This document shows, piece after piece, positions 1-5,439 of a stretch of DNA of 7,557 nt (position 1 is its first letter; each line of letters starts with the position of its first letter). Below the pieces are notes generated by a model. The model did no database searches. It was not told the origin of the DNA and saw only the letters and a list, made by a program, of their open reading frames with translations. Source of the stretch: Candidatus Lambdaproteobacteria bacterium. GTDB taxonomy: Bacteria; SAR324; NAC60-12. Location: NCBI GenBank assembly GCA_012964265.1, contig DTUH01000174.1, positions 1-7,557 of the forward strand. The letters are read 5' to 3'. Made by a program: the position numbers and the translations under genes.

Positions 1-48
1 GAATTATTCTTGATGTAATGTTACTTCTGATGGTTTAGTAACAAGTCC
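1..48 (+). repeat. Left arm of the 48-base inverted repeat
   Basis: Perfect reverse complement of 226-273. Within it TGTTACT (19-25) and AGTAACA (37-43) form a 7-base-pair stem around an 11-base loop, so a single arm can fold by itself, as the units of REP/REPIN elements do. Symmetry stops at base 49 on the inner side; on the outer side the window ends. Confidence 0.85.
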
Positions 49-57
49 TAAAATCGT

Positions 58-158
58 GTCATTTCAAGCGAAACGAGAAATCTTGAATACGCTGCTACAC
101 TAATATCAAAAAGATCGCTCTCTACGTTCGAGCTGATAAGACATGCGGTCGAAATGAC
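58..158. repeat. Degenerate palindrome of the GTCATTTC...GAAATGAC type
   Basis: GTCATTTC at 58-65 is the exact reverse complement of GAAATGAC at 151-158. Further in, GAGAAATCT (75-83) pairs with AGATCGCTC (112-120) at seven of nine positions. The rest is only loosely symmetrical. The composition (a GTCATTTC end followed by a GAGAAATCT core) matches a class of dispersed intergenic palindromes I recall from several environmental bacterial genomes. Whether it is repeated in this genome cannot be seen from one copy. Confidence 0.5.
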
Positions 159-219
159 CTCGCACCTAAATCAGCAATCCAGAAATGATGATAATCCAGA
201 GGATATTTAGGTGCGGGGT
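157..219. repeat. Stem-loop with 15-base-pair stem
   Basis: Bases 157-171 pair with 205-219: eleven uninterrupted pairs (CGCACCTAAAT at 161-171 with ATTTAGGTGCG at 205-215), one G-T pair, then three more. The 33-base loop carries the 8-base direct repeat AATCCAGA at 176-183 and 193-200. It lies between the inner palindrome and the right arm and has no T-run after it, so it is not a standard intrinsic terminator. Its function is unknown. Confidence 0.6.
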
Positions 220-225
220 GGATTT

Positions 226-273
226 GGACTTGTTACTAAACCATCAGAAGTAACATTACATCAAGAATAATTC
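226..273 (-). repeat. Right arm of the 48-base inverted repeat
   Basis: Perfect reverse complement of bases 1-48, including the internal 7-base-pair hairpin (231-237 with 249-255). The following bases 274-300, up to the dioxygenase stop codon, are A/T-rich and hold no further feature I can support. Confidence 0.85.
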
Positions 274-300
274 ACAAAATGTAAACAACTGTTTTAACTT

Positions 301-1131
301 TTAAATAGGCCGCTCTCCAGCAGCAGTGGCGCGGTGAAACAGACGCGGCTTGGAACCATAGTCGTAGATGGCATAGTGCATGGCACAACGATTGTCCCAC
401 ATCAGCACATCTCCCTTTCGCCAACGGTGACGGTAGATATTTTCCAGTCGTGTGGCGCGTTGCGTGAGCCAGTCAATCCATAAACGGCTTTCCTCCAGTG
501 TCCATCCCTCAAATCTTTCGGTAAAATAGGGATTGACGTATAGAGCCTTGCGACCGGTCTGCGGATGAGTACGTACCACAGGATGGCTGACCATTCCTGG
601 AACAGAGGCAATCGGTTTGGCGTTATTATCGTCTTCATTGTTGCGTCTGACCAAAGCTTCAGCGGAATGTAAAGCACGCAATCCTTCCAGTGTTTTCTGC
701 AGTCCCGGAGACAGTTCCTCGAAGACACTATACATATTGCAAAACAGCGTATCTCCCAGTCCTTCACCCGGAACCTCCAGTGCATGGATTACCGAACCAA
801 GCGGTGGGCACTCGGCAAAGGAAATATCAGAGTGCCAGAAGTCATTGCGCGGTGCAGGTGTATCGGCGCTATTCTCCAACACTAGAATTTCCGGTTGAGA
901 AGGTGCACCTTCTCGGCTGCCTAGTGGATGTGGCTCAACTGGACCAAAAAAACTTGTGAAACGGACATGCTGCGCCGGTGTTAAACATTGATCTCGGAAA
1001 AGTAATACAATGTTTTCGTGGAATGCATCCTGGATTGTGTTTAAGATTACAGATTCCTTATCCCGCGAGAGGTCAACTCCATGCACCTCCGCGCCCATAG
1101 CCCCGCAGAGAGGACTGAGTTCCAAATTCAT
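301..1131 (-). CDS. TauD/TfdA-family Fe(II)/2-oxoglutarate-dependent dioxygenase
   Basis: This is a 276-residue cytoplasmic oxygenase, the full length usual for the family. TauD-family enzymes couple decarboxylation of 2-oxoglutarate to hydroxylation of a substrate next to a sulfonate or other leaving group. The iron ligands are visible: His100 and Asp102 in WHSD, and His252 in the WDNRCAMHYA segment. Arg263 in PRLFHRAT should bind the 2-oxoglutarate carboxylate, helped by Thr128. Compared with E. coli TauD, Asn96 and Arg267 fall at the positions of taurine-contacting Asn95 and Arg270, and His68 is near His70, so an anionic substrate is plausible. The remaining pocket is not obviously conserved, so taurine itself is not established. 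The start is supported by AGGAAAG just upstream. It lies 48 bases downstream of the CoA-transferase gene on the same strand and is probably cotranscribed with it. Sampled lines look more GC-rich than the neighbouring genes. Confidence 0.9.
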   Translation of the reverse strand: MNLELSPLCGAMGAEVHGVDLSRDKESVILNTIQDAFHENIVLLFRDQCLTPAQHVRFTSFFGPVEPHPLGSREGAPSQPEILVLENSADTPAPRNDFWHSDISFAECPPLGSVIHALEVPGEGLGDTLFCNMYSVFEELSPGLQKTLEGLRALHSAEALVRRNNEDDNNAKPIASVPGMVSHPVVRTHPQTGRKALYVNPYFTERFEGWTLEESRLWIDWLTQRATRLENIYRHRWRKGDVLMWDNRCAMHYAIYDYGSKPRLFHRATAAGERPI

Positions 1132-1135
1132 TTGA

Positions 1136-1142
1136 CTTTCCT
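1136..1142 (-). promoter_or_regulatory. Ribosome binding site of the dioxygenase gene
   Basis: On the minus strand this reads AGGAAAG, ending 4 bases before the ATG, with the AGGA core 7 bases away. It is the clearest Shine-Dalgarno sequence in the window and supports the start at 1131. Confidence 0.55.
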
Positions 1143-1179
1143 AAAACGCATTTTTAAAATAATAGCCCAAACACATTCT

Positions 1180-2427
1180 TCAAACCACTCCCTTCTCAGC
1201 CAATTCCCTGCATTCTGCCGCATCGAGTCCCAACAATTCTTCCAAAATTTCATTCGTGTGCTGTCCCAAAGTCGGCGGAGCGTGACGATAGCTGACCGGA
1301 GTTGCCGACATTTTTAACGGACTGCCAATCAGACTTACGTTACCTTTCCCCGAAAGCGGATGCGGCATGGAAATTTCCATTTCACGGTGCTGGATTTGCG
1401 GATCGTCAAATACATCTTTGACAGAGTTGACAGGACCACAGGGCACCTGCAACTTTTCCAGTTCCTCCAGCCAATACTGAGTTGAATAACGTTTGGTCAA
1501 ATCATTGATCTTTAACGCTAATTCCTTACGATTATTTACTCGATCAGTATTCGTTATGAAGCGGGAATCATCAGGTAATTCCGGAGCACCCGCAAATTCG
1601 CAGAATTTCCGAAACTGAATTTGATTGCCGATCGCTAAAACAAAATAACTGTCACTGGTCTGGAAAACCTGATAAGGAACGATATTCGGATGGGCGTTGC
1701 CGAGGCGGTGTTGATTTTCTCCGGAAGTCAAATAATTTGATCCGGAATTGATCAGCCACGCCGCCTGAGAATCGAGCAGGGCCAAGTCGATGTGTTGCCC
1801 GTTTCCGCCGGCACCGGACTTTCCGGCTTGATCGCGGTGACGAATCGCTGAAAGAATGGAGATCGTCGCATACATTCCGCACATCACATCCGCAATTCCG
1901 ACTCCAACTTTCATCGGTGAGCCGTCAGGTTCTCCTGTGACACTCATTATTCCGCCCATCGCCTGAATCATAAAATCGTAACCTAATCGATGAGACTTTG
2001 GTCCTGTTTGGCCGAATCCGGAAATTGAACAATAAATCAATTCCGGAAAATCACTTTTCATTGCGGCATAATCCAAACCGTATTTTTTCAGTCCACCGAC
2101 TTTGTAATTTTCCAGCAGCACATCACATTTTCCGGCGAGTTTCCGGATGATTTCCTGTCCTTCCGGTTTTGTAATATCCACTGTCAAAGAACGTTTGTTA
2201 CGGTTGGCACACAAATAATATGCGCTTTCAGAAGTATCATTTCCTTCCGTGTCCTTTACATAAGGCGGCCCCCATTTCCGGGTATCGTCTCCGGATTTCG
2301 GACGTTCAATTTTAATTACATCCGCCCCCAAATCACCCAGAATTTGGGTGCAGGTTGGACCAGCTAAAATCCGGCTCATATCTAAAATCCGCAATCCCTT
2401 TAAAGGACCGGTGTTTTGAGTTTTCAT
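1180..2427 (-). CDS. CaiB/BaiF family (class III) CoA-transferase
   Basis: This is a 415-residue protein, a typical length for the family. These enzymes move CoA from a donor such as succinyl-CoA to a carboxylic acid through an aspartyl-CoA thioester, without net energy cost. The N-terminal block GLRILDMSRILAGP (11-24), GADVIKIERP (35-44), the NKRSLTVD segment (77-84), GFGQTGP (137-143) and LGYD (148-151) are family hallmarks. Asp180 in VGIADV is the expected catalytic nucleophile. The C-terminal PPTLGQHTNEIL (384-395) is also typical. The overall look recalls succinyl-CoA:glutarate-type transferases, but the acid substrate cannot be read from the sequence. The Shine-Dalgarno is weak (a GAAGTGAA stretch before the ATG). 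It is the upstream gene of a two-gene unit with the dioxygenase and is divergent from the hicB-like gene across 73 bases. Confidence 0.92.
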   Translation of the reverse strand: MKTQNTGPLKGLRILDMSRILAGPTCTQILGDLGADVIKIERPKSGDDTRKWGPPYVKDTEGNDTSESAYYLCANRNKRSLTVDITKPEGQEIIRKLAGKCDVLLENYKVGGLKKYGLDYAAMKSDFPELIYCSISGFGQTGPKSHRLGYDFMIQAMGGIMSVTGEPDGSPMKVGVGIADVMCGMYATISILSAIRHRDQAGKSGAGGNGQHIDLALLDSQAAWLINSGSNYLTSGENQHRLGNAHPNIVPYQVFQTSDSYFVLAIGNQIQFRKFCEFAGAPELPDDSRFITNTDRVNNRKELALKINDLTKRYSTQYWLEELEKLQVPCGPVNSVKDVFDDPQIQHREMEISMPHPLSGKGNVSLIGSPLKMSATPVSYRHAPPTLGQHTNEILEELLGLDAAECRELAEKGVV

Positions 2428-2449
2428 TTCACTTCATACTGTCTAAAAT
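2421..2449 (+). promoter_or_regulatory. Possible promoter of the hicB-like gene
   Basis: TTTTCA (2421-2426), a 17-base spacer and TAAAAT (2444-2449) match the -35 and -10 consensus at four and five of six positions. Transcription would start near 2456 and give a leader of about 45 bases. The -35 box overlaps the CoA-transferase start codon on the other strand. In A/T-rich DNA such matches arise by chance. Confidence 0.25.
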
Positions 2450-2500
2450 TATTTCTATCGTTATGAAACAAGGCTTAAATACCATTGTCGAAAAATAACC
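2428..2500. promoter_or_regulatory. Divergent intergenic region between CoA-transferase and hicB-like genes
   Basis: These 73 bases separate two outward-facing start codons and must hold the controls of the hicB-like gene and probably of the CoA-transferase/dioxygenase pair. HicB proteins often bind their own promoter, so a shared operator here is plausible. I found only short imperfect symmetries (TTATTT at 2449-2454 with AAATAA at 2493-2498) and no convincing minus-strand promoter. Confidence 0.3.
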
Positions 2501-2842
2501 ATGGAATACACAATCAAAATTTTTCCTGATCCCGAAGAAGACGGAGATTACATTGCGGAAGTTGAAGAACTTTACGGTTGTTCTGCTTTCGGTGAAAGTC
2601 CGGAAATTACTTTACGGGAAATCGAAACCGCCATGCAACTCTGGCTTGAAACTGCTAAAAAACATGGAAAGCCGATTCCTTTACCAAAAGGCTCTAAAAC
2701 AAAAGATTTGAAAACACGTTTTAACGTTATTTTTCCGGAATCTCTTTTGAAAACAGTTGACGAATATCGAGGAAAACACGGACTCAAAAGATCGGAGTTG
2801 TTGGCTTCTGCCGCAGATCAATTCATTGATTCGTCACATTGA
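2501..2842 (+). CDS. hicB: HicB-family antitoxin-like protein, orphan
   Basis: This is a 113-residue protein and the only plus-strand gene. The N-terminal half has the HicB fold pattern: a first strand YTIKIFPD (3-10), DGDYIAEVEEL (14-24) ending in GCSAFGESPEITLREIETAMQ, and WLETAKKHGKPIPLP. Residues 73-110 look like a ribbon-helix-helix DNA-binding domain: strand RFNVIFPES, helix LLKTVDEYRGKHG, then LKRSELLASAADQFI. HicB normally neutralises the HicA mRNA-cleaving toxin and represses the operon, but no hicA-like gene lies on either side: 73 bases upstream comes the CoA-transferase and 5 bases downstream the TetR stop codon. It may be a solitary regulator or the remnant of a toxin-antitoxin pair. 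No clear Shine-Dalgarno precedes the ATG. The gene sits between two catabolic units and could regulate the divergent CoA-transferase gene; that is inference. Confidence 0.85.
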   Translation: MEYTIKIFPDPEEDGDYIAEVEELYGCSAFGESPEITLREIETAMQLWLETAKKHGKPIPLPKGSKTKDLKTRFNVIFPESLLKTVDEYRGKHGLKRSELLASAADQFIDSSH

Positions 2843-2847
2843 ATTTA

Positions 2848-3489
2848 TTAACTCTTTTTCTCCTCAATCAAACAAGTGGCGATAATAGTTTTCCATGAAT
2901 CAAGAAATTTTTGATAATATTCCGGTTCATCCTTCAAAACCCGTTGCAAGGTCATTCCCCGCAAAAGCTCAATCGTCAGATCAAACAGCATTTCAATTCT
3001 TTCTGGTGAAACTCCGCTGTTATGAAAAAATTGAGACCAAATCTCATCGTAATTGCTATAGAGGCGATTCAGCATAGGCACGAGTTCTCTACGCAATTTA
3101 GAATCTGTCCGGGCGGCGATTATCATTTCGATAGTAGCACTACTTCCACGAATCAGGAAAACTTTGTTCCAAATACCGTCAATGAAAGCATCAAGAGAGA
3201 GTTGTCCACCGTGCATCGTCATCGCCAAATTGCGTACTTCTTCAGCAATCCGGTTCCAATGATATTCTGCGGTAGCCACAATCAAATCGTGTTTTGAAGG
3301 AAAATGATGCACCAACGCGCCCCGTGAAACACCGGCGCGACGGGCAATTTCGACTGTGCCGGTTTTGTTAAAACCCAACTCATTCAGGCAATCAATCGTT
3401 GCTTCCAGCAGTCGTTTCTTGGTTTCCGTACTGCGCTCTTCTTGTGTGCGTCTTTTTTTAGGCGAAAGTACCGATTCCATAAGCACCAT
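2848..3489 (-). CDS. TetR/AcrR-family transcriptional regulator
   Basis: This 213-residue protein has a TetR-type N-terminal domain. The helix before the HTH is KKRLLEATIDCLNELGFNK (24-42), followed by the helix-turn-helix GTVEIARRAGVSRGALVHHF (44-63) and the typical PSKHDLIVA continuation. The C-terminal helical domain (about 80-210), which would bind the effector, is not assignable to a ligand. It overlaps the 3' end of the flavoprotein gene by 32 bases. Starting at Met4 (position 3480) would reduce the overlap to 23 bases, and neither start has a clear Shine-Dalgarno. The overlap and shared strand suggest cotranscription and translational coupling. It is most likely the repressor of the transport/oxidation operon, possibly acting at a promoter to the right of the window. 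Its stop codon lies 5 bases from that of the convergent hicB-like gene. Confidence 0.9.
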   Translation of the reverse strand: MVLMESVLSPKKRRTQEERSTETKKRLLEATIDCLNELGFNKTGTVEIARRAGVSRGALVHHFPSKHDLIVATAEYHWNRIAEEVRNLAMTMHGGQLSLDAFIDGIWNKVFLIRGSSATIEMIIAARTDSKLRRELVPMLNRLYSNYDEIWSQFFHNSGVSPERIEMLFDLTIELLRGMTLQRVLKDEPEYYQKFLDSWKTIIATCLIEEKKS

Positions 3490-4636
3490 TTAGAGTTTTA
3501 CCGGTTTCAAAACGTGTCATATCATACATATCAATTGGAACACGCGGATTTGTTCCAAGAATTTGTTGAGCCAAAGATTCACCAATAGTGGGGGCTAATT
3601 TGAAACCATGTCCACTGAAGCCGACAGCCACATGCACACCTTCAAGTTCGGGAACCGGACCAATGACGGGATTCCAATCAGGAGGAATGTCATAAGGACC
3701 AGTCCAACTCCGTACCAGTTTTGCGTCGGCAAAAGCGGGCATCCGGTGAGCCATGCGTTTTCCCATCCGCTCAATATGTTCCATTTCCACATCGTCCGTC
3801 AGCTTTTCAATATCATTAACCGGATCACCATGATCTCCAGTCCCGACCAGTACTACACCACCGGAATCAGGACGAAAATATATTTTTTCCGGAGTAAGTA
3901 AATCCTTCACAATCGGCCAGTCTTTTTCATAAGGAATGTCTATTTTCAAAGTCAGCACTTTATGTTTACTGATTTCATAAGGAAATTTAACTCCAATCAT
4001 TTTCCCCAAATTATGCGTCCACGGACCTGCCGCAAGGATAAGAGAAGGGCTTTCAAAATCACCCTGATTCGTTTCGATGGTTTTGTTTTTTCCGTTCCTC
4101 CGGATACCGGTAACAGGAGTTCCGGTATAAAATATGACGCCCAAATCTTTTGCTCGCTGTGCGTAAGCTGTTGTGGTCAAATATGGGTCGCAATAACCTG
4201 ATCGTGATTCGAAACCAATTACATCCACATCCTCAAATTGAATTAAAGGATGAAGTTTAGCAGCTTCCGCTGGAGTCAATGTTTGTGTTTCGCTGCCATA
4301 TTTGTTTTGAGTGCTAAATACTCTTTCCATCACCGGCCGATGCTTTTCCGGTCCCAAAACCAATTGTCCGGTACAGATAAATCTTGGATCACCGCCTACG
4401 ATTTCATCAAAGTTCTCAAAAATTTTCACGCTTTCTACAGCATGATTAACATTAGCTTCAATCGAATAATGGCTGCGTGTAATGGCGCAGGATTTCGCTG
4501 TTCCTCCGGAACAGAGTTCTCCCTTTTCCAAAACAACGATATTTTTTGCGCCTTGATTGGCCAAATTGTAGGCAAGGCTGCAGCCGATGATTCCGCCGCC
4601 GATAATGATAAAATCTGCTGTATTATTTTTTTTCAT
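3458..4636 (-). CDS. FAD-dependent oxidoreductase, D-amino-acid-oxidase/sarcosine-oxidase-beta-like
   Basis: This 392-residue flavoprotein belongs to the DAO superfamily, which oxidises C-N bonds of amino acids such as sarcosine, glycine or D-amino acids. It has the dinucleotide-binding strand DFIIIGGGIIG (8-18), with Glu37 in VVLEKG at the ribose-binding position. The middle LAAGPWTH (201-208) and the C-terminal GFSGHGFKLAP (339-349) are typical of the sarcosine-oxidase beta subunit and related single-chain enzymes. Length matches the SoxB-like group. No signal peptide or membrane segment is seen, so it is cytoplasmic. The electron acceptor (oxygen or a quinone/ETF) and the substrate cannot be told. 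It follows the ABC ATPase by 38 bases and overlaps the TetR gene at its end. The leader is A-rich with no Shine-Dalgarno. Heterotetrameric sarcosine oxidase partners (alpha, gamma, delta) are not in the window. Confidence 0.9.
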   Translation of the reverse strand: MKKNNTADFIIIGGGIIGCSLAYNLANQGAKNIVVLEKGELCSGGTAKSCAITRSHYSIEANVNHAVESVKIFENFDEIVGGDPRFICTGQLVLGPEKHRPVMERVFSTQNKYGSETQTLTPAEAAKLHPLIQFEDVDVIGFESRSGYCDPYLTTTAYAQRAKDLGVIFYTGTPVTGIRRNGKNKTIETNQGDFESPSLILAAGPWTHNLGKMIGVKFPYEISKHKVLTLKIDIPYEKDWPIVKDLLTPEKIYFRPDSGGVVLVGTGDHGDPVNDIEKLTDDVEMEHIERMGKRMAHRMPAFADAKLVRSWTGPYDIPPDWNPVIGPVPELEGVHVAVGFSGHGFKLAPTIGESLAQQILGTNPRVPIDMYDMTRFETGKTLNGAYGIGTFA

Positions 4637-4674
4637 TTTGTTTTTGGTGAAAATATTAAGTTGCTATTTAATTT

Positions 4675-5430
4675 CTATAAAATCTGGCTCAAAAATTCTT
4701 TAGTGCGAGGGTCTTTGGCTTCTTTGAAAAAGGTGGCGGGCGGGCCGTGTTCGACAATAATTCCACGATCTGTAAAATAAATGTGATCGGCCAATTCACG
4801 GGCAAATCCCATTTCATGCGTTACTAAAATACAAGTCATGCCTTCTGCCGCAAGTTCTTTGATTGTAACCAAAACTTCTTTAACCGTTTCAGGATCGAGA
4901 GCGGCGGTAACTTCGTCAAAAAGCATTACATCCGGATTCATGGCCAACGAACGGGCAATGGCCACGCGCTGTTGTTGTCCGCCGGAAAGTTCTCCCGGAA
5001 AACTGTTTTGTTTGTCTTCGAGTCTTACTTTGCGGATTAAGGCTTGGGCTTTGGCGTGAACTTCTTCTTTGGATTCCTTCAAAACCAACATGGGGGCCAT
5101 CATAATATTTTCCACTGCAGTTTTGTGCGGAAAGAGATTGTACTGCTGGAAAACCATGCCGACATTTTTGCGCAGTTCCAATTTATTCAAATCCGGATTA
5201 TTGACTTCCAAACCGTGAACTTTGATTGAGCCGGAATTGATGTCGTTGAGGGCATTGATGCAACGAATCAAAGTTGATTTTCCGGAACCGGAAGGGCCGA
5301 TGATACAAATTACTTCGCCTTTCATGACATCGAAACTGATACCTTTGAGGACTTCGAGGTCGCCAAAGGATTTGTGGACATTTTTTAGGGAAACTATCGG
5401 TTGTTCCGGAGTCCAATTATTATTAGTCAT
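4675..5430 (-). CDS. Polar amino acid ABC transporter ATP-binding protein (GlnQ/HisP-like)
   Basis: This 251-residue ATPase drives import by the adjacent permease and acts at the inner face of the membrane. All nucleotide-binding motifs are intact: Walker A GPSGSGKST (45-53), Q-loop FQQYNLFPH (94-102), signature LSGGQQQR (148-155), Walker B VMLFDEVTAALDP (168-180) and the H-loop His205 in VTHEMGFAR. The Q-loop sequence and the MGFAR segment are characteristic of the glutamine/histidine (PAAT) subfamily. Walker B has DEVTAALDP where many relatives have DEPTSALDP; the catalytic Glu is kept. The start is 9 bases after the permease TGA, and a GAGAG Shine-Dalgarno (5437-5441) overlaps that stop, so the two genes are translationally coupled. 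The substrate cannot be deduced from an ATPase; the neighbours suggest an amino acid or N-methylated amino acid. Confidence 0.95.
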   Translation of the reverse strand: MTNNNWTPEQPIVSLKNVHKSFGDLEVLKGISFDVMKGEVICIIGPSGSGKSTLIRCINALNDINSGSIKVHGLEVNNPDLNKLELRKNVGMVFQQYNLFPHKTAVENIMMAPMLVLKESKEEVHAKAQALIRKVRLEDKQNSFPGELSGGQQQRVAIARSLAMNPDVMLFDEVTAALDPETVKEVLVTIKELAAEGMTCILVTHEMGFARELADHIYFTDRGIIVEHGPPATFFKEAKDPRTKEFLSQIL

Positions 5431-5439
5431 TTTAATCTC

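Larger units (their letters stand above)
1..273. mobile_element. MITE- or REPIN-like palindromic element with 48-base inverted arms
   Basis: Bases 1-48 and 226-273 are perfect reverse complements (position p pairs with 274-p). No gene lies between them; the interior holds two further palindromes (58-158 and 157-219). The size, the lack of coding capacity and the perfect long ends fit a non-autonomous, transposase-mobilised element or a REPIN-like doublet. The left end coincides with the window edge, so the arm may extend further and a target-site duplication cannot be checked. The right end lies 27 bases past the stop of the minus-strand dioxygenase gene, so a transcript of that gene would fold it into a very long hairpin that could terminate transcription or protect the 3' end. 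Mobility is inferred; the inverted symmetry is seen directly. An assembly fold-back artefact is a possible alternative, but the interior is not a mirror image, which argues against it. Confidence 0.6.

Noticed and set aside
157..219. Repeated stem sequence considered as a CRISPR repeat
   Set aside because: There are only two copies, in inverted orientation, with no regular spacers.
402..785. Minus-strand frame of 127 codons within the dioxygenase gene
   Set aside because: It overlaps the iron-ligand-bearing dioxygenase in another frame and resembles no protein family.
2428..2500. Imperfect palindrome TTTC...GAAA (2452-2467) considered as a TetR operator
   Set aside because: Only four bases on each side match, which is too weak to separate from chance in A/T-rich DNA.
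2572..2787. Minus-strand frame of 71 codons opposite the hicB-like gene, considered as a missing HicA toxin
   Set aside because: HicA proteins are short with a GSH-type catalytic His and a dsRBD-like fold; this frame shows none of that and is exactly antisense to hicB.
2843..2847. Possible bidirectional terminator between the convergent hicB-like and TetR genes
   Set aside because: Only five bases separate the stop codons and no hairpin with a T-run is visible around them.
4250..4780. Open plus-strand frame of 176 codons across the flavoprotein and ATPase genes
   Set aside because: It lies antisense to two genes with full family motifs, has low-complexity hydrophobic content without a recognisable domain and no ribosome binding site; it is a shadow frame.
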